In this document: piece after piece, positions 1 to 10,700 of the stretch
How positions within the stretch are numbered: the stretch's first letter is position 1
Layout: each line of letters starts with the position of its first letter
DNA from: Neurospora tetrasperma FGSC 2508
Taxonomy: Eukaryota > Ascomycota > Sordariomycetes > Sordariales > Sordariaceae
DNA: 64,000 nt
Assembly: GCF_000213175.1 (NCBI RefSeq)
Contig: NW_009799102.1
Coordinates: 3,241,912-3,305,911, forward strand
Direction: 5' to 3'
Program-made: the position numbers and the translations under genes
Notes under the pieces: model-generated
Seen by the model: only the letters and a program-made list of their open reading frames with translations
What the model was told of the DNA's origin: nothing
Database searches by the model: none

Positions 1-60
1 ATAAGACATTGGGTTAGTCACCTAAGCGGTTTCATCCTGAAAACCATGGTGGAGACGTAC

Positions 61-1764
61 TGTATCGCAGATGGACGGAAGATTCTTGACGTCCTCGATG
101 CTGTAGCAGATGATGGCAGCTTGGAAAAAGTTGGAAGCTAGCTGGGTGGTCCGCTCATTAGCAATGTTACCTGGGAAGTCCCAGAGCTCGATAGTGACGA
201 GCTTTCCGTCATCAGCGATGATGGAGAAACTGTGATAATCCGTAGCACGGGACGAGGGAGCGGTTGGGATTTGGTGGTCGGTAATCGGCGAGTGCTGAGG
301 AGTGACATCTGATATCTTTTCCTAGATTGGGTGTTAGCATGTCTTTTGTGGTAGGGTCAATGGCGAGTGCCTACTTGCCTCGACAAATTCTCCTGTAACA
401 AGACGACTATTCGCTTTGCATTAGCATCTTTCCCCATTTCCATTATCATGACGAGAGTACTCACTTGGCCAACGCCGTCTTGCCTGCGTGAGCATCACCA
501 ACCAGGCAAATCTTGATCTTTCTCTCCTGTCCAGAAGAAGAACCTGAGACGGAGCGCAACTTCTCGGAGCCAGGCACCCATGACCAGGAGCTCAGTCGGC
601 TAAACACCTCCCGGGTGCCGACAGATGAAGTACCTGCTTGCTTGGAAGCACGGCTGCTTCTGATACTCCTCAGGCTCATCTTGGACAAGCCACGCTTGAG
701 AGTGTTGGTAAGCTTGCTGCGCTTGGAAGCAGGTCGCTCCAGCGTGTCGGCTTGGGAGTCCTGGACAAACCGTTAGCAGCCACTTCATCTACGTTATGGT
801 GCTGGGCTAAGGATGGACGCACAGCTTGACGCTTGATGCTCCTCCGCTTGAGAACGCTAAGCATAGAGTCGTCCACCTTCGGCCAAATGGTCTTCGCATC
901 GTCCTCCTTGACAATTTCAGTCTTGACCTGGTTCAGTTTGATCTCCCTCAGGATAGTAGGCTTTATAGGGGTGGGTTTGCGAATGCGGCGATACTTCGGG
1001 GCGTCGTTTTGGTTCTCCTTGTCTGAGTCGCCGCCGTCTTCTATCTCCATCATCGCATAACGAACGACGGTGGACGCCAGTCCAGATTCATCAGTTTGGG
1101 GTTCGGCACTGCTCATTTCGATGTCGTCTCTTTCTGGTCCGTGTTCCACAGGGTCTTCATAGATTATGAAGTCATCATTCTCGACACCCGCCAACCAGTC
1201 GTCCATCCTGTCGGTGGCTAAGAATTCAACACCGCCTCTATCGTCAACAAGCGCTACGCCATACATAGGCACCGGATCCTTAATCTGGTGGTCGATGTTG
1301 TCGCAAGGCCTACGGGATCGGGATCCCGAGTGTATGTACCTATAACTGTGGTGGTGGTGGTTCTGGTGACCCGATGAAGGTGCCTTGGTACGAGTCTTGA
1401 TGTTCTGAATCTCGCGCCAATCCAAGCCAGGGATGTTTGTTTCGAATTGGTGATTCGGATGATAGTCTCTATGGGGTCTGGAAGGGGCTCGACCCGCCCT
1501 CGAGGACGTATGATGGACTTCTGAGGTTGAAGGATGAGGGAAAGGACTGCGAGATTGATAGCGCGCTGATTGATCACCGCCTGTGTTGGTTGCTGGAGAC
1601 GAGTCAAGCTGTCTGGCAGGACAAAGGCGGGGAGGGACCCGTAACTTGAAGCTATACGGAGCCGATTCATAGCTCGGTGACGGAGGTGGTCGCATTCCGT
1701 TGGCGGGAAGGGGATGACCACCGACCATACGCAACGGTATGCTAGGAGTTGGCGATCGCACCAT
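61..1764 (-). CDS. Atypical Rho-like small GTPase with long N-terminal extension (3' end outside window)
   Basis: The visible part encodes 509 residues: about 400 of low-complexity, Ser/Pro/Arg- and acid-rich extension, then a Ras-superfamily G domain. The P-loop reads GDAHAGKT and is followed by ANRLVTGEFVEE, which matches the Rho-family stretch after the P-loop. The G3 motif reads WDFPGN, so the usual DTAGQ/E is replaced and the catalytic Gln position is Asn. G4 and G5 lie beyond the window. Exons are 823-1764, 465-760, 379-406 and 61-321. Intron 761-822 has donor GTGCGT, branch GCTAAC and acceptor CAG. Intron 407-464 starts GTGAGT, and intron 322-378 is a GC-AG intron starting GCAAGT. The 28-nt exon is needed to restore the Rho-like sequence. 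Position 60 begins another intron (GTACGT) that runs off the edge. The ATG at 1764 is the first in frame. The family assignment is by motif; the exact subfamily is unknown. GTPases lacking the Gln often have low or absent hydrolysis, which is inference here. Confidence 0.8.
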
Positions 1765-2978
1765 GTTGGCGGCGACGGTGGAGAAGAGCAAGAAGGACTA
1801 GAAGCTGTATCAATGGAAAAGGGAAAAAGTGCTGGAACAAGACGGATGATTGAAGAAGAAAGAGGGGCGCAAACTATCGTGATCGGATGTCTGGTTGTTT
1901 GCTGGGGTGATCAAGGTCGCGAATGCAAAGAATGGACAAAAAAAATGAGAACAAGGCCTTCGCGAAACAATCTAGCTACAATTTCGCAAGCGCCTAACCA
2001 CAGCCAACTCTGATCCAAGCAAAAAAGACACAGCAAGCTGAACAAGCTGTGGCTGGTGCAGAGATCGGGCCGGCAAAAGGTGGAATGGTTTTAAAGGTCC
2101 TTGGGCAGGGTAGATGGGATGAAAGGCAAAAGTTATCTGGTTGCCCTAGGAGACATTAGCGACAGGCGGACGACACATTCACGCAGGAACATGATCGAAG
2201 CAACCTGACGATGGTTTTGGTTCCAGTTTACCATGTCGTTTTCGCTGGATGAGATCAGGCCTGATGATAAGATGGACAGACCAACGGTGAAAAAGAAGAG
2301 CATATTGGTCGTCGAGCGTCGATGGTCATCATCGAATCCCACAGAAGTTGTGTGACTTGCTCAAGGTCTGCCAAACACTTGAACAAGGTCAAGACTGGAA
2401 TCGCCGAGTTCACATAGAGGTATGTATGTATCTCGACGTCTCGGTATTAAATATCATCCTTAACCAACCTGTTCCATCATGTCGTGTTGAAGAAGTGGCC
2501 TACTCTCGCAACTAGTCTGTTATCTGGTACAGTCCAAATATCTTCTGCTCCGAATCTCTTCCTTTGTTTACCTTGAGAGATGATCCCCCAATTCAAGCTG
2601 ACAATGCAAGATACAAGAGCCGGTGACCATGAGGGATGTTGTTGATATGCTGGGTATATGCATAATGATATATGCAACTATCACAGTAACCATACACACA
2701 CACGCTTATGTACTTGTGCACTAGAGGTACATATAGTACCGCCCGGCAGGAGCCGGCATAAGCCCCACTTCCCCGGATTGCGACATTTGAGCGGAGAAGG
2801 GATTCCGTGGTGCGAGGCCCGATTACGGAGTCATACTGACTGCTATGGTGTATCAAAAGCGTAATGGTGCAATAACCCGTGAAAGATAAAAAGGTTTACG
2901 CATCTCAATACAATTACAGTATTACCTCTTCTGTTAACCAACTTGCCTTGTCCCTGTGACTCTGTCGTTTTTGTCTTC
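1765..2978. other. Divergent intergenic region between the GTPase and aminotransferase genes
   Basis: This 1.2-kb gap must hold the promoters of both flanking genes, which are transcribed away from each other. I see no convincing ATG-started conserved reading frame. It contains a short CA-rich stretch near 2694-2704 and one copy of the 10-mer CTAGAGGTAC (2721-2730) that recurs elsewhere in the window. Confidence 0.5.
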
Positions 2979-4447
2979 ATGAGCGGATTGCTGCTCCCAA
3001 TCCTCCGTCGGCCTTCGTCGTTGATTTCCACTGGCTTTGTCGTGAAATCACCTCAACCACTTCTTCAACCACAGCGTCATCATCTTCACTACTCCTACCG
3101 CCTAATGAGCGCAAAACTCAAGCCCGCCGCCCGCGTGGCCGGCAACCGCCAGGATGTTTGGTGAGTGATCATGAGAAAGAAGCCTCACTTACACTGGGAA
3201 GAGAATGGCTTGGTTAACATGTGGAGTTCAGGACCATCGTCAACGAGGCCGCCGCCGCCTCGCCCAGACAGCCCATCGTCAACATGGGCCAGGGTTTCTT
3301 TGGCTACAACCCTCCCGAGTTCATCCTGAACGCGGCCAAGAAGGCTCTGGACCGAGTCGAATGCAACCAGTACTCCCCAACCCGCGGCCGTCCTAGGCTA
3401 AGGAAGGCCCTCTCCAAGGCCTATGCGCCTCACTGGGGGCGTGAGCTGGATCCAGAGACCGAGATCACCATCACTACGGGCGCCAACGAGGGTATGCTCA
3501 GCGCCTTCATGGCCTTCATCGAGCCGGGTGACGAGGTTATTGTGTTTGAGCCTTTCTTCGACCAGTATATCAGCAACATCGAGATGCCCGGCGGCAAGAT
3601 CGTGTATGTGCCCATGCACCCGCCCAAGGAGGGCCACATCAAGACGCTGTCGGCGTCCGAGTGGACCATTGACTTTGACGAGCTCGAGCGCGCCGTCACT
3701 CCGCGCACCAAGATGCTCGTCATCAACACCCCGCACAACCCCGTTGGCAAGGTCTTCTCGCGCGCCGAGCTCGAGCGCATCGCCGACTTGTGCGTCAAGA
3801 ACCAGATCATCATTCTCTCGGATGAAGTCTACGACCGCCTCTTTTACACCCCCTTTACCCGCATGGCTACCTTGTCCCCCGAGGTCGAGAAGATCACCCT
3901 CACCGTCGGCTCCGCCGGCAAGAACTTTTACGCCACCGGCTGGCGCGTCGGCTGGCTCATGGGCCCTGCCGAGCTGATCCAGTACGTGGCCGCCGCGCAC
4001 ACGCGCATCTGCTACTCGTCCGTCTCGCCCCTCCAAGAAGCCTGCGCCATCGGCTTCGAGGAGGCCGACCAACAGGGGTTCTGGACGCAATGCATCGAGG
4101 ATATGCAGAACAAGATGAGCCGGTTCAACGCCATCTGGGACGAGCTCGGCCTGCCGTACTCAATCCCCGAGGGCGGGTACTTTGTCATGGCCAACTTGAA
4201 CAAGGTGGAGATTCCTGAGGGGTACCCCTTCCCGCCACATGTGGCGGAGCGCCCGAGGGATTTCAAGCTGGCGTGGTTCTTGATTCAGGAGCTGGGCGTG
4301 GCGGCGATCCCACCCAGTGAGTTTTATACGGATGTGAATGCGCATATTGTGGAGGACTGGTTGCGGTTCGCGGTGTGCAAGCCTGATGAGGTGTTGGAGG
4401 ATGCTAAGGAGAGGCTGAGGGGGTTGAAGAAGTTTATTAAGCAGTAA
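2979..4447 (+). CDS. Kynurenine / glutamine-type aminotransferase, PLP-dependent fold type I
   Basis: Exons 2979-3160 and 3232-4447 (71-nt intron, GTGAGT..CAG) encode 465 residues. The enzyme should transfer the amino group of kynurenine, glutamine or related amino acids to a 2-oxo acid, as in yeast Bna3 and mammalian KAT/CCBL1. Visible landmarks are YSPTRGRPRLRKAL, the NTPHNPVGKVF Asn loop, DEVYDRLFY, and the PLP lysine in SAGKNFYATGW at about K291. The C-terminal WLRF carries the likely substrate-carboxylate Arg. From the ATG at 2979 the first about 40 residues are rich in Arg, Ser, Leu and hydroxyl residues with no acidic residue, which suggests a mitochondrial presequence. A second in-frame ATG at 3105 (MSAKLKPAAR) would give a 423-residue form that starts near the conserved domain. 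Dual targeting is inference. The substrate cannot be fixed from sequence alone. Confidence 0.9.
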
Positions 4448-4733
4448 AAGGGGGAATAGAGATGGTGGTCATAGATCTTGCGATGATTTGAACAGAGGAT
4501 TTTGGAAAGACAATACCTTTGCTACTACACGGTGACCTTCCATATGAAGGCATTTCAGACAGTCAGAGTGCGTATTCTCTTCCTTTTGCCCCTCAAAACA
4601 CATTTTAAGGGTCTATTAGGTAGGGCTTGATTGAAACGATCTAATAGCATTTAGAGCACAGCCAAACTCTTAAAACCCCATCCTCTGTATCATGAGTGAT
4701 GATCAGTCCTCATTTGACCTTTATTTTCTAGTG

Positions 4734-6243
4734 TTACTTGGCAAAATGAATGCTCTGGGTATACGAGTAAGACAGAAGACCTTGCTTGCCCATTTCACCG
4801 CCAAAACCACTGTCCTTGAAGCCGGAGAAGTAGGCGCCCATGTGTGGCCTTTCAGATTTGTTGATCCAGACACCCCCGGCTTCCAGACGACGAGCAATCC
4901 GTTCCGCTTGAGCCAGGTCGGAGGAGTAAACGGAAGCACCAAGCCCAGCATTGGCCAAGTTGGAGCGGTTGATAACATCGTCTTCGTCGGACCAGCTCAT
5001 CACAGGGAGGACGGGTCCTGCAAGCGCGCATAACTAGTCAGTAAACCACTGCACATCAAACCCGACAAGAACAAAGATGAGACTCACCAAACTGTTCTTC
5101 CTTAACCAACACCGATTCGTCTGGCGGTCCCTTAACAATTGTCGGCTCCAACCAAAACCCCTTCTTCCCCTCCGCATTCCCACTCTCCCTCACCTCGCCT
5201 CCCGCCACGATCTCATACCCCTTCCCTTTACAATCCTTGACGATCCTCTTGACCGTCTCAAATTGGACCATATTACTCACTGGCCCAAACACACTAGGAA
5301 CACTCGCATCCTCCACCACCGTATAATTCCCCTTGACCTCCTCCACCAACCGCCTCACAAACTCCTCATACACACTCTCATGCACATATACCCTCTTGGT
5401 AGCCACACACACCTGCCCAGCATTAAAAAACGCACCACTAGCCACATTCTTCACGGCTTTTGGCAAGTCGGCATCCGCACAAACAATACAGGCATTGTTC
5501 CCTGCCAACTCCAGCGTGACCTTCTTGAGCGTCTTGGCGCAGGCTGCCATGACTGCCTTACCTACGGCAATAGTGCCCGTGAAACTCACTTTTGCGATGC
5601 CCGGATGCAACGTCATCATCTGACCTAGATCCGCGCCGCCGTTGAGGACTTGCAGGACACCAGGTGGCAAGATACCGCGAGCGAGCTCGATCCATTTCAT
5701 GACGGCGTAGGGCGTGAAGGGCGAGGGTTTGACGATGACGCAGTTCCCCGTGACCAGCGACGAAACGACTTTTATGCTGGACAGGATCAGGGGAAAATTC
5801 CAGGGGCAGATGGCGGCTACGACGCCGAGGGGAACGTGCGTGGCAATGATCTTGACGGTTTCATCCTCATATTGGATGTGGTCGGATAAAGCGTTGGCGG
5901 GTTGGGCGTAGTGAAGGCATTGGGCGATGGAAGTGCGGACGTCGAGCTCCGAGAGGAGCAGGGACTTGCCGGATTCGCGAGCGAGGATCTGGGAGAGAAG
6001 CGGGAGGTGGTCTTCGAGGTTGGTGGCGAGCTTTGTGAGGAGTGCTTGGCGCTCGGAGAGGGGGGTGAGCTTCCAGGTTTTGAAGGCGGTTTGGGCAGAG
6101 GCGACGGCGTCTTCGAAGTCGGCGGGAGAGGCAATAGGACAAGGCCAGAGGGAAGATTCGGTTCGTGGGTCGGTGACGGTGTGGGTGGTGGGGGAGGAGC
6201 GGAGGGTGTCGTTGATTATGTTGTGGAATTCGAGTTCTTCCAT
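4734..6243 (-). CDS. NAD(P)-dependent aldehyde dehydrogenase (ALDH superfamily)
   Basis: Exons 5088-6243 and 4734-5017 flank a 70-nt intron (GTGAGT..CAG) and encode 479 residues, normal for the family. It should oxidise an aldehyde to the carboxylate with NAD(P). The motifs in order are the PWNFPL cofactor loop, VSFTGT, the general base in TLELAGNNA (E245) and the nucleophile in GQVCVATKR (C279). The 34-residue spacing between E245 and C279 equals that in characterised ALDHs. The common ELGGK is ELAGN here. After the splice the C-terminal half continues GPVLPVMSW and GGVWINKSERPHMGAYFSG. The N-terminus is compact with no obvious targeting signal, so it is probably cytosolic. The gene converges on the upstream aminotransferase, 286 bp away, and diverges from xanthine dehydrogenase. 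A role in the same pathway as either neighbour is not shown by the sequence. Confidence 0.92.
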
Positions 6244-7341
6244 TTTGTTTGAAGATCTGGTTCTGAACGCCGCTTTGTGGTGAAGCTTGTGGTGAGAATA
6301 TCAACGGAGATGATTTCGAGAGGGGATCAAGTGTGTATTTAACAGATCATATGGGGGCTATTACCACTACCTCTACATATTCGTGAGGTGTAGATCAACT
6401 TTGCCTAGTGTTTCCCTCTCGACGACGATCAACCACGTTTCCATAGTAACACACTGCCATGATATTGAGCGGGTATACGACCCCGGCTTTACTGCATGGC
6501 CTTTTTGTTCAGCCGGGTCAAGATATACCCGGTGAACTTAACCACGAAGACATTATGTAGCTCGATCGAGGTTGTGAATGAGAGACCAGTCTTTATAGGA
6601 AGTGTTCCTTGTCACTGCAGGGCTGCGATGCGGAGAAGGAGGGGTGGGAGGTTCCCATTGTTTGGTTTCCATGCGTCAAAGCGACGGCTGATGGTAGTCA
6701 TGACCCTATTCGCAAGTGATGCCAAGGGAAGGGTATGTTTGAGGTGTGTAAGGGGGGGGCCAGTACCCGTTGATCATCTCAGGTCGTAGTGTACAAGCGC
6801 CAGGATGGCATAGAATATTCATCATGTGCAACGGCAGCTGACGAGAACATGTTGTCGACCTGTTGAAGTTGTGAACGTGAAATTTGGAGAGGGACGGCGA
6901 CAGGGGCACTGCAATGAGGGGAACCTAGCCAAGAGTGCTACCTACGTAAGGAAGCCAAAGGGTTAGGGTCAAAGGCAAGTGGAGTGCTCCGAAAGCCCAA
7001 CAAGCTGCGGAGAGGAAGAACTGAAGGGTGAACCCACGAGTCCACGGCACACAGCGAACTTGGAGTGAAAACAGAGGGGACGGACGGTGGCGGAACCGGC
7101 CGAAGACGAAGACTACCCGTGCTCCACAATCTGTGCATTCCTAGATGTTCGTCCGACGCCGTTTTATTACCCCACTTCCACTTTATTGACGGCCTTGTCT
7201 CCCTCATGTCGCCTTCCCTTTGATAAGCTTGGATCCTTTCCTGGAGTTCTGATTTGCTCCGTCCTAGGTGATACCTACAGTATCTCTCCCACGTCCACCG
7301 TGGAGCCGCTCTCTGCCGCTTTTTGTGAGGCTTGTACATAA

Positions 7342-7355
7342 TCGGGGCACACCGA
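7342..7355. promoter_or_regulatory. UaY/PCO1-type operator, TCGG-N6-CCGA
   Basis: The 14 bases read TCGG GGCACA CCGA, an exact match to the published TCGG-N6-CCGA inverted repeat bound by Aspergillus UaY and expected for its Neurospora orthologue PCO1. It lies 376-389 bp upstream of the xdh ATG, and xanthine dehydrogenase is a classic target of this activator. The match is seen; binding is inferred. Confidence 0.75.
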
Positions 7356-7464
7356 CCTCAAGGCTCCCCCCTCAAAGGATAACAACGGGCACTACACTAT
7401 TCGGTCCTCGAGTGGGTTGCCACCTGTGGTTTCCCTCGGCACTCCCATCATGTTTGACACTTGG

Positions 7465-7494
7465 TTATCTATAATCAATGGAACGCACTGATAG
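7465..7494. promoter_or_regulatory. Paired GATA sites (AreA/NIT2 type)
   Basis: TTATCT at 7465-7470 (HGATAR on the minus strand) and TGATAG at 7489-7494 fall within one 30-bp span, the arrangement reported to favour NIT2 binding. A further TGATAA is at 7221-7226. They lie about 240-270 bp upstream of the xdh ATG and fit nitrogen-catabolite control of purine use. Confidence 0.55.
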
Positions 7495-7730
7495 ACGAAG
7501 TGTTTCACTAACCAGCAACATCTGGCCAACTGTTTTCCCCCGATCCAACCTCGTTGGGCTTACTTTTCTTCTTCCGGACCCTTCCACTTGTGAAGATTTG
7601 CATTCTGCATTCTGCTTTTAATTTTCTTTTTTTTTATTTATTTAAATTTTCCGGATCAACACCAAAAGGGACCACTTGTCTTGCTCTCCGTCCTTGTTGT
7701 TGTGTGTCCCCAGCTTCTTTCATCCAGATC

Positions 7731-10700
7731 ATGGCTCCAAGCGCTGTCCCCGTGGAGTCGGGCGCCACCCCTCTAGACTTGGGATCACTGCCCGGATCCC
7801 TAACGACGACATTCGACGACACTCTTCGATTCTACCTCAACGGCACTCGGGTGGTCTTGGATGACATCGACCCGGAAATCACTTTGTTGGAATACCTTCG
7901 CGGTATCGGTTTGACGGGCACAAAACTGTATGTTTGTCACTCAGGTTTATGTGGATAACTAAAGGCCGTTAGGTAGCCAACTGACATTCCCCCCTGACAG
8001 CGGCTGTGGAGAGGGTGGGTGTGGAGCATGCACTGTTGTCGTCTCCCAGTTCAACCCAACAACAAACAAAATTTACCATGCCAGTGTAAACGCCTGTCTG
8101 GCACCATTAGTATCTGTCGACGGCAAGCATGTCATCACTGTCGAGGGTATCGGCAACGTCAAGAAGCCACATCCCGCCCAGGAACGGGTGGCAAAGGGTA
8201 ATGGCTCCCAGTGCGGTTTCTGTACGCCCGGTATCGTCATGAGCTTGTACGCTCTTCTGCGTAACAATGACAACCCCTCAGAACACGACATCGAAGAGGC
8301 TTTTGATGGAAACCTCTGCAGGTGTACCGGATACCGCCCTATCCTAGACGCTGCTCACACTTTCACCAAGAAGGCGCCTTCGGCTTGCGGTAACAGCAAG
8401 GCGAATGGCGGCAGTGGATGCTGTATGGAGGGAGGTGGTGGTGGTGGCTGCGGAGGAGCAAATCAGAACGGAGACGACCAGCCCATCAAGCGCTTCACGC
8501 CTCCAGGATTCATCGAGTACAACCCAGAGACGGAGCTCATCTTCCCTCCAGCACTCAAGAAGCAAGAGTTTAGGCCACTTTCGTTTGGAAACAAGCGGAA
8601 ACGATGGTTCCGTCCCACCAAGCTGGAGCAGCTGCTGGAGATCAAGAAAATGTACCCCAATGCCAAGATTATTGGTGGCAGCACGGAAACACAAATCGAG
8701 ATCAAGTTCAAGGCTCTTCAATATCCCATTTCTGTCTTTGTTGGCGATATTCCCGAACTACGACAGTACTCCTTCAAGGAAAATCATCTCGAGGTGGGCG
8801 GCAACATCACTCTTACCGATCTGGAGAATGTCTGCCAGGAAGCCATCAAGCACTACGGAGAGAAGAGGGGGCAGATCTTCAATGCCATGTACAAGCAGCT
8901 CAAGTACTTTGCTGGCAGGCAGATCAGAAATGTCGGTACACCAGCAGGGAACTTGGTGACTGCCTCGCCCATTTCTGACTTGAACCCAGTACTGCTGGCT
9001 GCTGATGCTGTTCTGGTGGCCAAGTCTCTCGGTGAAAGCGGAATTGTCGAAACCGAGATCCCCATGTCCCAGTTCTTTACTGGTTATCGCCGTACGGCAC
9101 TTCCACAGGACGCTATTCTGGCTGCTATCCGTGTCCCGCTAACTCGGGAGAAAAATGAGCTCTTCAGGGCTTATAAGCAGGCCAAGAGGAAGGATGACGA
9201 TATTGCTATCGTTACTTCTGCCTTCAGAGTTCGCCTGAACGAGGACGGCATTGTCGACCAATGCAGCCTTGTCTACGGCGGTATGGCGCCTACAACCGTC
9301 GGTGCCAAGACGGCAAATTCGTATCTTCTGGGCAAGAAGTTCGCCGAACAACAGACACTAGAAGGTGTCATGAATGCGTTGGAGCAGGACTTCAACCTTT
9401 CATTCAGCGTACCGGGAGGCATGGCCACTTACAGAAAGTCGCTGGCCATTGGTCTCTTTTACCGATTCTACCACGAGTTTATGCTCATTCTAGGTAGTAC
9501 CGCCGATGAAGAGGTTGTACCCGAGCTGGAGAGGGAAATCTCTACTGGTCAGGAAGATAGAGAGGCGGCTGCTGCTTACATGCAGGAGACTGTTGGAAAG
9601 TCAAATCCTCATCTTGCGGCGCTGAAGCAGGTAACGGGAGAGGCTCAATATACTGACGACATTCCACCACTCAAGAATGAACTGTACGGTTGCCTGGTCC
9701 TCTCTACCAAGGCGCATGCCAAACTCTTGTCCGTCGACGCTTCAGCTGCGTTGGATATTCCAGGAGTTGTTGACTACATCGACAAGAATGACATGCCCAA
9801 TGCCGCAGCCAATCACTGGGGTGCCCCCCACTACCAAGAAGTCTTCTTCGCCGAAGACACGGTTTACACGGCTGGTCAGCCTATTGGTCTTATTGTTGCT
9901 ACATCGGCTGCCCGTGCTGCCGAGGGTGCCAGAGCTGTCAAGGTGGAATATGAGGAGTTGCCTGCCATTTACACCATGGAGGAGGCCATCGAGAAGGAGA
10001 GCTTTTTTGACTTCTTCAGGGAGATCAAGAAGGGTGATACGCAAGAAGGCTTCAAGAACTCCGACTACGTCTTCTCTGGTGTTGCCAGGATGGGCGGTCA
10101 GGAGCACTTTTACTTGGAGACCAACGCCACGTTGGCGATCCCCAAGCACGAAGACGGCGAAATGGAGATCATCTCCAGTACCCAGAATCCCAACGAAGCT
10201 CAAGCATATGCTGCCCGTGTCTTGGATGTTGCGGCAAACAAGATTGTGGTCAAGGTCAAGCGGTTGGGAGGTGGCTTTGGTGGAAAGGAGACGAGATCGG
10301 TGCAACTGAGCAGTATCATTGCCCTTGCCGCGCAGAAGACTGGCCGCCCAGTCCGCTGCATGCTGACTCGTGAAGAAGACATGGTCATCTCCGGACAGCG
10401 TCACCCCTTCTTGGGCCGGTGGAAGATGGGTGTCAACAAAGATGGCAAGATCCAAGCCCTTGAGGTCGATATCTTCAACAACGGTGGTTGGTGTTGGGAC
10501 CTGAGTGCCGCCGTCTGCGAGCGTGCCATGACACACTCGGATAACTGCTATCACATTCCCAACATGCATGTCACCGGCCGCATTTGCAAGACCAACACCA
10601 TGTCCAACACCGCCTTCCGTGGTTTTGGCGGCCCTCAGGGCATGTTCATTGCCGAGTCGTATATGAATGAAGTTGCCGACCGTCTCGGCATGCCTGTTGA

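Larger units (their letters stand above)
6244..7730. other. Divergent promoter region of the aldehyde dehydrogenase and xdh genes
   Basis: This 1.5-kb gap separates two divergent start codons. It contains the UaY/PCO1-type palindrome at 7342-7355 and GATA motifs at 7221-7226, 7465-7470 and 7489-7494, all nearer to xdh. A T-rich stretch at about 7616-7650 lies roughly 80-115 bp before the xdh ATG. Reading frames here lack family similarity. Confidence 0.6.

Noticed and set aside
761-822. Apparent frameshift in the GTPase gene
   Set aside because: Explained by a 62-nt phase-0 intron with donor GTGCGT, branch GCTAAC and acceptor CAG.
3398-4090. Long antisense frame opposite the aminotransferase
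   Set aside because: Shadow of the GC-biased third positions of a clear conserved gene; no domain. The same applies to long antisense frames at 9742-11004, 42370-43152 and 55764-56939.
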